Source of the DNA: a virus
Reading direction: 5' to 3' (one strand)
DNA: 49,790 bases
IMG/VR virus record: IMGVR_UViG_3300033153_010975
Location: 1-49,790 of that record
A program made the position numbers and the translations under genes. Positions 7,274 to 16,406 of the stretch are shown in pieces (position 1 is the stretch's first letter; every line of letters begins with the position of its first letter). The notes below the pieces were generated by a model. The model was not told where the DNA came from. It saw nothing but the letters and a program-made list of their open reading frames with translations, and ran no database searches.

Positions 7274-9288
7274 TGCCTAAGTTTTTTAGATCAACAGGCG
7301 AAACTGTTTGGGAAAGGAAGCAAAGAAACCTTGAAGAAGTCTCTAAGGCTGTTGGTAGAAAATATAAACGCCGTTACCCTTTTGGTAAAGATTTAAATCC
7401 TCAAACGTACGACGGTTTACACTCTAAACTTTTAGATTACTTACTTCAAAGAGTTAGTGAAAGTCGTATACACATGGAGAAGTATTATAGCAAGTGGAGT
7501 GAGGTGGAGAAGACTTTAGTATCTTATATTACTCTTGATGAAAAAGAACGTGAGCTTAAGTCCTATGATGCGCGTATACCTACATCTATAGTTGTACCTG
7601 TTTCTTATGCTACTTTGGATACCTTCCTGACTTACATGGACTTGAATTTCTTTGACGATCCTATGTTGCGTTACGAAGGTACAGGGTCTGAAAGTGCCGA
7701 TACAATTAGAGCTATTATGCTTGAAAAGGTCGTTAATATGATGGTCTATAAAGCAAAGATGCCTTTGGACTTACACTTAATCTTTAGGAATAACTTTGCT
7801 TATGGTATAGGTTCAGGAGCACTTTTTTGGAAAGAGGACTGGGGATACAGGACGGTAAGGGGTACTCGTAAGGTTGATAACGTTATGACTGATTTCATGG
7901 GCTTAAGTCATAACATACCGACTGTAGAGGAAGCAGACACAAAGCGGCGAGTTAAGGCTTTAAACTATGAGGGTTCGGAGTTAGTTGCACTTGATCCGTT
8001 TTATTACTATCCTGATCCGAACGTATCGCCGCATAGGTTTCGTGAAAGTGAGATGATTGCTTGGCTGCAAAGAGATAACGTCGGTAATATGATTGCTGAT
8101 GAATATGACGATCAGGATTTATTTAACTGCGAGTACTTGAAGTATATCGACGGTAGAAGTCTTTTAACCTATGAATCTTGGGGAGAGGACAGACCCGATC
8201 TTCGTGGTGGAAGCACAATGATTGCTAATACGTACTCTCCTGTCGATAGGATTGTAATCTTTGCTAAAATTATACCGAATGATTTAGGTTTAGGCCGCAG
8301 TCAAAAGTATGAGCTTTGGTGCTTTGAAATTGCTGCTGATGTGTTAATCATTAAAGCAAGGCCAGTACGAGATGACGCGAATACATATCCGATAATACAG
8401 GCGTCTACAAGCTTCGACGGTAAACCGTGTATTCCTATTTCGGCGATGGAGCAGATTCAGGGAATGCAAGGGTTCTTAAATTGGCTTCCGAATAGCAGGA
8501 TGGCTAATGTCCGTAAAGCCTTAAACGATATGTTTATAATTGATCCACAAATGGTTAACTATTATGACTTCAAGAATCCAAGTCCCGGAAAGATTATAAA
8601 GCTTCGCAGGACAGCGTGGGGAAGACAGATGTTAGATCAGGCTGTCAAGCAGTTAAATGTCTCTGATATAACCGCAAGTCATTTAGCTCTTGATATGCCT
8701 TACTGGGAGAATATGGTTCAAAAGGTTATGGCAACAACCGACCCGATAGCAGGAGTACCGAGACAGCATACAGGAAGGGTTACAGCAGAGGAATATCGAG
8801 GAACTCAACGTTCTGCTGGTAGTAGAATAGAAAAGAATGCACTTTTAATAGGCATACAAACTATGCAAGATTTAGCTTTCTTACTTGCAAAACAGGTACA
8901 GCAATATATGTCGCATTCAACCTATGTAAAAATCACTGGAGAGTGGGAAGATACTTTGCGTACTGAATTTGGCTTACAGGGAGACAGGGTAGAAGTCAGT
9001 CCCTTTGACCTTCTTGTTGACTTTGATGTAGTTTCGAAGATTGATACAACCTCCGGTGGAGAGAACCTTGAAGCTATGACTCAGGTTTTTCAGGTTCTGT
9101 CTCAAAACGAAGCATTAGCTCAGCAATTTGATATGGTAAAAATCTTTCAGGTTTTAGCTCGAAAGATGGGCTTTAAGGATTTATACAGCTTTGCTAAAAA
9201 TAAGTTACCTGTACAACAAGTCGGCGATGATGAAAAGATTTTAAGGGAAGCCGAGAAAGGAAATTTAGTGCCTTATGGAAAAATTTGA
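7273..9288 (+). CDS. Portal protein
   Basis: 671 residues, beginning one base before the end of the terminase gene. Length, position between terminase and scaffold, and composition fit a podovirus-type portal: a long alpha/beta N-terminal wing with WSEVEKTLVSYIT, then a central helical region with DPIAGVPRQHTGRVTAEEYRGTQRSAG. That region resembles the stem/crown part of the portal proteins in short-tailed phages. The product would form the dodecameric ring at the capsid vertex. The last 14 bases overlap the next gene. Confidence 0.85.
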   Translation: MPKFFRSTGETVWERKQRNLEEVSKAVGRKYKRRYPFGKDLNPQTYDGLHSKLLDYLLQRVSESRIHMEKYYSKWSEVEKTLVSYITLDEKERELKSYDARIPTSIVVPVSYATLDTFLTYMDLNFFDDPMLRYEGTGSESADTIRAIMLEKVVNMMVYKAKMPLDLHLIFRNNFAYGIGSGALFWKEDWGYRTVRGTRKVDNVMTDFMGLSHNIPTVEEADTKRRVKALNYEGSELVALDPFYYYPDPNVSPHRFRESEMIAWLQRDNVGNMIADEYDDQDLFNCEYLKYIDGRSLLTYESWGEDRPDLRGGSTMIANTYSPVDRIVIFAKIIPNDLGLGRSQKYELWCFEIAADVLIIKARPVRDDANTYPIIQASTSFDGKPCIPISAMEQIQGMQGFLNWLPNSRMANVRKALNDMFIIDPQMVNYYDFKNPSPGKIIKLRRTAWGRQMLDQAVKQLNVSDITASHLALDMPYWENMVQKVMATTDPIAGVPRQHTGRVTAEEYRGTQRSAGSRIEKNALLIGIQTMQDLAFLLAKQVQQYMSHSTYVKITGEWEDTLRTEFGLQGDRVEVSPFDLLVDFDVVSKIDTTSGGENLEAMTQVFQVLSQNEALAQQFDMVKIFQVLARKMGFKDLYSFAKNKLPVQQVGDDEKILREAEKGNLVPYGKI

Positions 9289-9559
9289 TTCTTCAGCGAA
9301 GGTTTACCAATTTAGCAATTTAGATGAACGACATTTAAGGGATTTTGAAAGGTATTCCCTTGTCTGGAACGTGTTTATGCAAGACCTTGATATAGCTATA
9401 AGAAACGTTGAAGACGAATTAGCTGATACTCAGGTGCAGGATTTAAATTCTATGCTTATAGCTAAAGGTCGCTTGGGTGCGTTGAAGCATGTAAGAGGTT
9501 TTATAAACGGTATTATAGCTGAAATAGAAATACAAAGTAATCAAGAGGGAGGGAGTTAA
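9275..9559 (+). CDS. Small helical protein between portal and scaffold
   Basis: 94 residues, acidic and largely helical, with no cysteine or transmembrane segment. It overlaps the end of the portal gene by 14 bases, so the two are probably translationally coupled. Small proteins at this position in other podoviruses are virion or assembly proteins, but nothing in this sequence defines its role. Confidence 0.7.
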   Translation: MEKFDSSAKVYQFSNLDERHLRDFERYSLVWNVFMQDLDIAIRNVEDELADTQVQDLNSMLIAKGRLGALKHVRGFINGIIAEIEIQSNQEGGS

Positions 9560-9561
9560 AA

Positions 9562-10425
9562 ATGCTTAGGTATAAGGATAAAAGGTTAGCACCTGTTTTT
9601 AGGTCTTTCATGCGAGCCAATATGGATGCTATATCTAAAGATGACATGGATATAGATGAACGTTTAGGGGCTGGTGAAGACGAGCTTGAAGAGGAACTTG
9701 AAGATGCAGAAGGTGTAGAAGATGAAGACGTAGACGACGAAGACTATGAAGACGAAGACGAGGACGAGGACGAGGACGAAGAAGCGGAGGAAGAGGAGGA
9801 AACCAAACCGAAAAAGAAAGCTGCTAAGAAAGAGCCTGATGTTTCCATAGAGCAGGCAGCTTTAGGTATATCGAGCCTTTTCGGTGACGTAACCCCTCCA
9901 GTTGAACCTAAAGACGAAGTCGCGAACCCGCAAGAGGTAAAGGACTATTTAAGTGAAAGCTCTTTAAAAGGTCTTGTAGATTCAGAAGGTATGCTTAACA
10001 TATCAGGCTTAACTAAAGTTTTAAACCAAGTAGTTAACCGAAGTCGGGAGGAAGCTTTGAGGGATACGCCTAAAGCAATGCAGCGTATGCTTCAGTTAGA
10101 GAGGGCTATTACAGTTGAAACTTTAGCTTTTTATAAACAAAATCCGGACTTACTTAAGTTCTCGGAATTTATCAAATCGCGTGTTAGTACCTTACGAGCT
10201 CAAGAGCCTAAACTTAGTGTTGGCGAGCTTTTAGCGAAGGCAGGCGATAGTATACGTGAAACCTTAGACCTTCCGAAGAAGAAGGTTAAAAAAACCAAGC
10301 AGGGTGTAGAGAAAACGAATAATCCCTTGAAGAATCGGAGAAAGTCTACAGGTCTCGGAAACTTGCGCTTAGGTAAAAAAGCTAAGAGCAAGGCAGATGA
10401 AATTGAACAACAACTAAATAGATAA
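9562..10425 (+). CDS. Putative scaffolding protein
   Basis: 287 residues preceded by GGGAGGGAG. It is extremely acidic between about residues 28 and 78 (long Glu/Asp runs), then lysine-rich, with helical central segments and a strongly basic C-terminus (KKKVKKTKQG and RLGKKAKSK). An elongated, charged protein directly before the capsid genes, with a basic C-terminal tail that could bind capsid subunits, matches phage scaffolding proteins such as those of P22 and phi29. No protease motif was seen. Confidence 0.75.
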   Translation: MLRYKDKRLAPVFRSFMRANMDAISKDDMDIDERLGAGEDELEEELEDAEGVEDEDVDDEDYEDEDEDEDEDEEAEEEEETKPKKKAAKKEPDVSIEQAALGISSLFGDVTPPVEPKDEVANPQEVKDYLSESSLKGLVDSEGMLNISGLTKVLNQVVNRSREEALRDTPKAMQRMLQLERAITVETLAFYKQNPDLLKFSEFIKSRVSTLRAQEPKLSVGELLAKAGDSIRETLDLPKKKVKKTKQGVEKTNNPLKNRRKSTGLGNLRLGKKAKSKADEIEQQLNR

Positions 10426-10440
10426 CTGGAGGTAAGTTAC

Positions 10441-10773
10441 ATGTTATCAAGACAACATCGTTTTGATGCGGAAACTTCCTACGACGATACTGTCTTTAAG
10501 TCAGCTGATTATACGCTGACTACGAGAGACTCTACCGTTGTTGTTGATAGTTCCGACGCTGCTGTAACTATAACATTGCCTCCCGTTGCTGAGGCTAAAG
10601 GGCTAATATTTGTTATAGAAGCTCCGTATGGCGCATCTAATGCGGTTACTGTGCAAGATCAGGATGACAGCGTTAATTGGACTAATGTTACTGATTTGGA
10701 TGCTAATAATGATGCATTATGCGTTATGAGCAACGGACGGCGATGGATTGAAATACAGCAGAAGGAAAATTAA
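10441..10773 (+). CDS. Small beta protein, head decoration or fibre candidate
   Basis: 110 residues, preceded by GGAGG. It is predicted all-beta, with the pattern ITLPPVAEAKGLIFVIEAP followed by VTVQDQDD and a closing GRRWIEIQ strand. This pattern is common in phage head-fibre, decoration and fibre-tip domains. Its position immediately before the major capsid gene favours a head decoration role. It has no signal peptide. The assignment rests on fold pattern and context. Confidence 0.6.
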   Translation: MLSRQHRFDAETSYDDTVFKSADYTLTTRDSTVVVDSSDAAVTITLPPVAEAKGLIFVIEAPYGASNAVTVQDQDDSVNWTNVTDLDANNDALCVMSNGRRWIEIQQKEN

Positions 10774-10785
10774 GGGAGGAAACTA

Positions 10786-12129
10786 ATGGCTCAGGATAAA
10801 ATCTTTCTTGGTATGGTAGGTGCTGGTCACTGGGATACTGGTCTTGGTGGTCAAAGGCCGACTAACTACCGTGAGAAGATATTCTACTTAAGTCCTAACG
10901 GGAGAGTTCCTCTTACTGGTATGCTTTCTAAAACAGATAAGAAATCAACCGATGACCCACGTTTTACGTGGTATAATCAACTGACTCCGAGGCAAGGTGG
11001 TACGCTTACAGGAATTTACACTGAAGCATCATTATCAACTACCTACGCTTCGCAATACCCGACTGGAGCAACAGCGGATGTTATGGTCTATTGCAAGGCG
11101 GCTGAGTTAGTTATAGAGGAAATACGTATAGGACACACGGTAAGTTTAACTTCTTCGGAATATCCGCAGGTGGCTGTACAGGGTATGGTCACGGATAGAG
11201 TACTTAACGGAGCGAGTTCTTACGTTGCCGTTAAGCTTCTGGAAGCCGATGATAATGCTGCAAGCTATAATGTTTACTTGGGTACGGCTGCGACAGGGGC
11301 TAACTTGATTCTTGTTTCAGGTAATGCTAATGAGGAAGGTTCTACAGTTCCTTCAGAACTTGTGTATGAACCGGACGATCATTATAATTATACTGAAATA
11401 TTCAAAACGGCAATAAAGATGTCAAGGACAGCTTTGAGAACTCGACTGCGTACCAGAGATGCACGTAAACGTTATCGTCAGGATATGCTCTTAAGGCACG
11501 GCCTTGAAATGGAGAAAGCTTTTCTCTATGGAGTACGAAGGGTAATAACTGGTGATGGTGGTTTACCAAAACGTTTCACTTGGGGAGCTATTCCTCAAAC
11601 TTTGACTAACGCGCCCGCTGATAATATTGATGACTTCAGGCACAATTCGGAGTATGCAGGCTCTGACTGGGAAGATGTAGGTACGGATTGGCTCGACGAC
11701 ATCATGTATAATCATGGTAAATGGGGTGAAATGGACAAGATTGCTTTTGTTGGTAACGGCGCTCTGAAAGGTATAAACAAAGCTGTTAAGAAGTCAAGCA
11801 CTTATGAAATAAACGATCAAACGATTGCTTATGGAATTCGTGTTAAGACTTTGCATAGTGCTGTTCAAACTTTGCATATGTACCAGCATCCTCTTTTTAC
11901 CTACGGCGGCGATAATGATAATTCAATGTTTATTTTTCAGTTAGATAGCTTCACTTATCGTGACTTAGACGATACCAAGCTTGTTGTTCTTAAAGGTGAT
12001 CCGAGTGATCCTGACTCTCAGGGCTTCGACGGAATCCTTGAACAGTTTATAACAGAGGCTGGTCTCGAATACGGTCACGCGCAAGTAATGGGCTACTATA
12101 CTGGCATTGGCCAAGATAGTAAAATTTAA
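10786..12129 (+). CDS. Major capsid protein
   Basis: 447 residues after a GGGAGG ribosome site, in the standard place after scaffold and decoration genes. The segment near residues 200-255 (YTEIFKTAIKMSRTAL, then a long charged helix and FLYGVRRVITGDGG) matches the spine-helix pattern of HK97-fold capsid proteins of the SU10/DUF5309 type. Near the C-terminus an Asp-Pro-Asp-Ser loop and a beta strand (LEQFITEAGLEYGHAQ) fit the P-domain end. It would form the icosahedral shell. Confidence 0.85.
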   Translation: MAQDKIFLGMVGAGHWDTGLGGQRPTNYREKIFYLSPNGRVPLTGMLSKTDKKSTDDPRFTWYNQLTPRQGGTLTGIYTEASLSTTYASQYPTGATADVMVYCKAAELVIEEIRIGHTVSLTSSEYPQVAVQGMVTDRVLNGASSYVAVKLLEADDNAASYNVYLGTAATGANLILVSGNANEEGSTVPSELVYEPDDHYNYTEIFKTAIKMSRTALRTRLRTRDARKRYRQDMLLRHGLEMEKAFLYGVRRVITGDGGLPKRFTWGAIPQTLTNAPADNIDDFRHNSEYAGSDWEDVGTDWLDDIMYNHGKWGEMDKIAFVGNGALKGINKAVKKSSTYEINDQTIAYGIRVKTLHSAVQTLHMYQHPLFTYGGDNDNSMFIFQLDSFTYRDLDDTKLVVLKGDPSDPDSQGFDGILEQFITEAGLEYGHAQVMGYYTGIGQDSKI

Positions 12130-12143
12130 GGAAGGAGTAAACA

Positions 12144-12809
12144 ATGCGTAAGTTTCTTGTAATATCTCTCGCGTTAGTGCTTCTTTCTTCAATAGCTAAC
12201 GCACAGGGTTTTGTTGTGCTTAAAAACTCTAACACGTATGCTGATTTGACTAATAAAGCTTCACTTGCAGCAGGAGGTATGATAGATACTTCTTCGGTTT
12301 TGATCCTTGATATATCAGAGTTAACTCCTTTTGCGATAGAAGCCCCTTTGGTCAGTACGACTACACCGGGAGGTGCTATAGATTCGGATTCTTTAGCACT
12401 TCTTACAAGATTACATAGACTTTACGTTCCGATTATTGGTCTCTTTCAGATTGATAGTACTGCGGCAGATACAGCGGGAATGAGAGACTATGATCGGCGA
12501 ATTGTTGTGGAAGTCGTCCCGGCTGTAGTCTCTTCACACTTTGATAAATCACAAACAAGCTACGATACGCTTTATACCTTCGGCAGTACTGAATCCTTGA
12601 GTATGCCGCACAACGCACAGTTACTGGATACTCTTATGGGTTATGGACATAAACATGTTCTGAGAAGGGAGTTTTGGATTCCTGCAACCCGTTACGCTGC
12701 GGTTAGGATACGTACGACAGCAGCTGATACTGCAGGTTTCGGAACGACGCGTGCGAGTAAGAGTCTGCGAGTTAACGTGTTATTTGAAGGTTACTCTGTA
12801 TCGAAGTGA
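12144..12809 (+). CDS. Beta-rich protein with N-terminal signal peptide, next to capsid gene
   Basis: 221 residues, preceded by GGAAGGAG. The first 21 residues form a classic Sec signal peptide: basic MRK, a hydrophobic core, then ANAQ with predicted cleavage after Ala20. The remainder is beta-rich, and a TAADTAG motif occurs twice (near residues 110 and 192). Virion proteins are normally cytoplasmic, so a secretion signal here, shared with the genes at 45187 and 48648, is odd. It may be displayed on the host surface or added to the virion after export. No family recognised. Confidence 0.7.
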   Translation: MRKFLVISLALVLLSSIANAQGFVVLKNSNTYADLTNKASLAAGGMIDTSSVLILDISELTPFAIEAPLVSTTTPGGAIDSDSLALLTRLHRLYVPIIGLFQIDSTAADTAGMRDYDRRIVVEVVPAVVSSHFDKSQTSYDTLYTFGSTESLSMPHNAQLLDTLMGYGHKHVLRREFWIPATRYAAVRIRTTAADTAGFGTTRASKSLRVNVLFEGYSVSK

Positions 12810-12817
12810 GGTATTAA

Positions 12818-13597
12818 ATGAATTTAGGTCAGTTTAGAGCACTTCTTGTTGAAGAGACAGGAAGATATGATCTGATCGAGAATGACGGCTCTAACAGAGG
12901 TGGGGAAATCACTTATCAGGGAGCTAATGGCATTATTAACCGTGCCCATAAGCTCCTTGATAGAGCCGTTAACACTCTTGAGACAGATTTATGGTATGTG
13001 AGAGATATAGCAAAAGCGTCTCGTTATCTCTTAATACAATACTGTAGATCAATCAAAAAAGTTTGGGTAGTTAATTCAAGCGACGGGCGTACAGCGTTGA
13101 CTAAGAAATCTCCTAAATGGATTTTAGATAACTATACTAAAACTGAAGCCAATATAGACGAAGGTACACCTCAATACTTCGCGCCTGTACGCTTGACGTT
13201 AGCTCCTCAACAAAAAACACTTAATACTACAAACTATACCGATCAGTTTACTTATGACTTCTCACGTTTCGTTTTTGAAAACGACGGAGATGAGCAAGTT
13301 TATAAGTTTGGGTATAATTCCATTTTATTTATGCCTCCTGCTGATGGCGTCTATACTATGGAAGTTTTAGGGACATTTAAGAGCCTTGAAGTTTCAAAGG
13401 ATACTGATGAAACTTTTTGGCTTTCGGAAGAATGGGATTTACTACTTACAGCCTGCCGTGCGGTTTTGGAGTCTCAGCATAGTAATTTTCAACGTACTAA
13501 TGACTGGGAACGTTTTTTGATGGATACCTTAGGTAACTTAGATAAAGACCGTGCGGAAGAGGAATGTGACGACGAAGACAGTTGTATGAATGGATAG
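12818..13597 (+). CDS. Head-tail adaptor / connector protein
   Basis: 259 residues. It opens with a helical MNLGQFRALLVEETGRYDL and a helix (INRAHKLLDRAVNTLE), then beta-rich middle regions, then a C-terminal helical block (WLSEEWDLLLTACRAVLESQ). This order (helix bundle, beta insert, helical end) is seen in podovirus adaptor proteins such as T7 gp11-like and related phage adaptors. It lies downstream of the capsid genes and upstream of the nozzle candidate. A very acidic C-terminus follows. Confidence 0.6.
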   Translation: MNLGQFRALLVEETGRYDLIENDGSNRGGEITYQGANGIINRAHKLLDRAVNTLETDLWYVRDIAKASRYLLIQYCRSIKKVWVVNSSDGRTALTKKSPKWILDNYTKTEANIDEGTPQYFAPVRLTLAPQQKTLNTTNYTDQFTYDFSRFVFENDGDEQVYKFGYNSILFMPPADGVYTMEVLGTFKSLEVSKDTDETFWLSEEWDLLLTACRAVLESQHSNFQRTNDWERFLMDTLGNLDKDRAEEECDDEDSCMNG

Positions 13598-13606
13598 GAG
13601 TAAGCA

Positions 13607-13990
13607 ATGAAAACTATTAACTATAATAGCTTTGAACAGCTAAAAGCTAACTCTACTAAGATTGAGTTTACTGGAGTTGGTGATCCTTTTGTTGAAATAT
13701 GTGGTTTCAGGTCTAAGAATCCTCGTATTTCAAAAAAGTTCGAGGGCGCGGAGCTCGAAAATGGCGTTCTTCTGCAAATAACATCAACAAGGAAGTTCTC
13801 GGATCGAGAAACCTTTGTTATGCAAAACATAACCTTTGTACCGGATGTTACTCTTGAACAGCTCAAAGCTGCTTGGGGTGGAAAGACTTTGCAAATTGTC
13901 AAGGTGAAAGGTCAACCGCACCTTTCGAAGACAACTGAAGTTAAAGTTGAGCCTTCAAGAGGGAGAGAAAAGCCGAAAGCTGCGAAATGA
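13607..13990 (+). CDS. Unassigned virion-region protein
   Basis: 127 residues; beta-rich N-terminal two thirds and a basic, disordered tail (EPSRGREKPKAAK). It overlaps the next gene's start by four bases (ATGA). Placed between adaptor and nozzle, it may be a minor tail or neck component. No family was recognised. Confidence 0.65.
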   Translation: MKTINYNSFEQLKANSTKIEFTGVGDPFVEICGFRSKNPRISKKFEGAELENGVLLQITSTRKFSDRETFVMQNITFVPDVTLEQLKAAWGGKTLQIVKVKGQPHLSKTTEVKVEPSRGREKPKAAK

Positions 13991-15963
13991 GAGAGTTCCC
14001 CTTATCCTTGAGAGAGCAGCTGCATGGTGGTCTGCGTAAGGACTATCGCAATGTAGTCAATGCACCCTATATGCATAAGCTGTCTAATGCTAAACCTACG
14101 GACTTTGGATTAGTAAGAGCTAATTACGTAAAACCTGTTATCTCTGAACTCAATCCAGAGTATCCTTATCCTATACTCTTTAAAGGCAGTTATGAAACGC
14201 TGCTTGTATATGAGAAGGCTTTGTACTTAGTTAATGAGACAGATTGGACTACATCGCAAATAACTATATATAAATATGATGACACGGATGTAGAAGCTGA
14301 GATAAAGTCTGGTGGAAATATTTGGCAATTTGCCGACTTTGGCAACAGCTGGATGCTTTTCAATGGAAAATGTGTAGTCTTCAAAAACGCTTACACTAAA
14401 AAGGTCTTACATCAAAGGGACGTTACGATACGTACCGGATGCAGCTTTCGAGGTAGGTCTATACTTGCAGGTTTTGATAGTGGTAACTTTTGGTCTGCAA
14501 GCTGGAGAGAAACTCTTAACAGTATGATAAGTACTAAACCGGAAACGTTAAGTCTCCTTCATAGTATTGGAAGTAACTACGTTCTCTGGAGTAACATAGG
14601 CGGAGGGGCAGGAGACCTTTACTGGCTTCTCTATAATTCCAGTGCTATTGAAGGAGATTTTCCTGCTCCGGTTGCTGCACAAGGTTTGATAACTTTCAAT
14701 GAAATTCCTAATGACGGCGATAACATTCTAATTGTAGGTAATCCTAAACCTTTAAGGCGCGGCGGCTATGAAGATGCACGAAAGCGCGGCATGCGAACTA
14801 TAGAATACTACCGTTTCAAGAACTTGCCCGTACGCGAAAAGGATATACAAATCGGCGCAACTTTAGCGGAAACTATCTTCAATGCAGCTTCAGTTATTGA
14901 TGATGAATCCACGGTAGTGAATGCTTCCTTTGGTTCAAGGGAATTAACTTTAACAGCTTTAGTAAGTGGTGTCTCCGGGAATGAAATAGGTATAAGCGGC
15001 AACTCTTCGGCTTATACTTTTGATGGTGCATACTTAGGAACACTTCGAGCTGGTGCAAGTACTACGTATTTCGACGCAAGTAATCCTCTTTTTCTTGAAG
15101 CCCTTGAGCGTAATGAAATGGGTTTTGCTCCAATGCCTTTTCAGGGGAATATACTTGCTGTGAAGGAGCTAAGCGGACTAAGTGGAAGTGAAGCAAAAGG
15201 TGTTATGGTTTATGGGGATCAGGGAATAGCTTTTTTGCCAGCTTATAGTTTCGATGATTTGAATACTTTTGGAATTGAAAGCATATCTAACGTTGGGATA
15301 TGCAGCCCAGGTTCAATTGGAGGTAGTACGCAAGAGCATGTTTATCTTGACAATTCGGGGACACTCTTTCGCATAAACGCACGGACTTTAACTCCAGAAC
15401 GTCTCGGTTACGATGAATACTTTGAAGCTTTTGCTCATCCTCCTTATAGAGAGAGCTTCTTACGCGGCATAGAGCTTGTGGTTAGCTACGATAGTGAAGA
15501 GCGAGACTACTATATTACAAACAATGAGAAGAGTTACATACTTACGCCTCATGGTTTAGGCGAAACCGGTCAGTTGATTACAAGCTTAATTAATGTAGAT
15601 GGGGCTTTAGTAGGAACTTACGACAATTCGGGAGAACGCGCTTTTGGTTTTGAATCTGGCGAATTTGATATGCAGTATCCCGGAGTTAAGAGTATAGAAT
15701 CACTCGAATTTTACGGTGATTGGACAGAAGAAGCTTTTGCCTGTGTCTTCTTCCGCTATAAAAAACAGGAAGAGTACAGGCAGACACGTTGGATAAGGCT
15801 TAACGAATGGGGAACAGCAACCTTTTTTATTACTGGAATATCCTTTAAAGTCGGTTTTAAGTTTCTACCTGATAGTCCTATAAATATACAGGAAATAGTA
15901 GTCAAATGGAAAATGCGTGATTTACGAAGCTTAAGAGGTGTACAAGCATGGAATCAGCCTTAA
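13987..15963 (+). CDS. Putative tail nozzle / tail tubular protein B-like
   Basis: 658 residues, almost entirely beta with repeated short strands and Gly/Asn turns, consistent with a propeller-like body. It begins with a short basic helix-containing leader (REFPLSLREQLHGGLRKDY). Its size, fold and order (adaptor, small protein, this protein, ejection proteins) match tail nozzle proteins of short-tailed phages (T7 gp12 type). It overlaps the next gene by 16 bases. Sequence similarity to T7 gp12 itself is not evident by eye. Confidence 0.6.
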   Translation: MREFPLSLREQLHGGLRKDYRNVVNAPYMHKLSNAKPTDFGLVRANYVKPVISELNPEYPYPILFKGSYETLLVYEKALYLVNETDWTTSQITIYKYDDTDVEAEIKSGGNIWQFADFGNSWMLFNGKCVVFKNAYTKKVLHQRDVTIRTGCSFRGRSILAGFDSGNFWSASWRETLNSMISTKPETLSLLHSIGSNYVLWSNIGGGAGDLYWLLYNSSAIEGDFPAPVAAQGLITFNEIPNDGDNILIVGNPKPLRRGGYEDARKRGMRTIEYYRFKNLPVREKDIQIGATLAETIFNAASVIDDESTVVNASFGSRELTLTALVSGVSGNEIGISGNSSAYTFDGAYLGTLRAGASTTYFDASNPLFLEALERNEMGFAPMPFQGNILAVKELSGLSGSEAKGVMVYGDQGIAFLPAYSFDDLNTFGIESISNVGICSPGSIGGSTQEHVYLDNSGTLFRINARTLTPERLGYDEYFEAFAHPPYRESFLRGIELVVSYDSEERDYYITNNEKSYILTPHGLGETGQLITSLINVDGALVGTYDNSGERAFGFESGEFDMQYPGVKSIESLEFYGDWTEEAFACVFFRYKKQEEYRQTRWIRLNEWGTATFFITGISFKVGFKFLPDSPINIQEIVVKWKMRDLRSLRGVQAWNQP

Positions 15964-16406
15964 TAAGATTGACGGAAAGTCAAATTGCTGAAAACTGGGA
16001 TACTATTAAGGAAAGTATTCAGATAGCTTTCCCGCCTATGATTGAATGTACAGAAGTAGAATTAACTAACATCTTTAGTCAGCTTCTTGCAGGAAGGGCG
16101 CAATGTTGGTTTTTATACGTAGGTGAAGACGTAAGAGCTATTGTTATAACTGTAGTAACGACAGATGTTTTAGCTAAAACTAAAGCTTTATTGATTTATT
16201 CTATCTGCTCTACTGGTAAAGGGAAGCTTCCACAAGAGTCTTGGACGTTAGGTTTAAATCAGCTTTCACGTTTTGGCTTAGCTTGCGGCTGCGAGTACTT
16301 AACAGGGTATACGTCTAATCCTGTTATTATAAAAATGACTGCAAAACTTCAGGGCAGCAGTCATATGGCTTATGTAAAATTTAAGCTTGGAGATCAAAAT
16401 GAGTAG
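15948..16406 (+). CDS. GNAT-fold-like protein of the virion cluster
   Basis: 152 residues in a mixed alpha/beta order typical of GNAT acetyltransferases: an N-terminal helix pair, then strands WFLYVGEDVRAIVITVVTT and ALLIYSICST, a GKGKLPQ turn, a helix (LGLNQLSRFGLACGC), and a final strand. GNAT-like genes next to internal virion genes recur in podoviruses. Whether it acetylates anything is unknown because the acetyl-CoA P-loop is not a clear match. It overlaps both neighbours. Confidence 0.6.
   Translation: MESALIRLTESQIAENWDTIKESIQIAFPPMIECTEVELTNIFSQLLAGRAQCWFLYVGEDVRAIVITVVTTDVLAKTKALLIYSICSTGKGKLPQESWTLGLNQLSRFGLACGCEYLTGYTSNPVIIKMTAKLQGSSHMAYVKFKLGDQNE

Noticed and set aside
9740-9800. 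Tandem GAC/GAG-type repeat as a regulatory element
   Set aside because: It encodes the acidic run of the scaffold protein and has no non-coding context.
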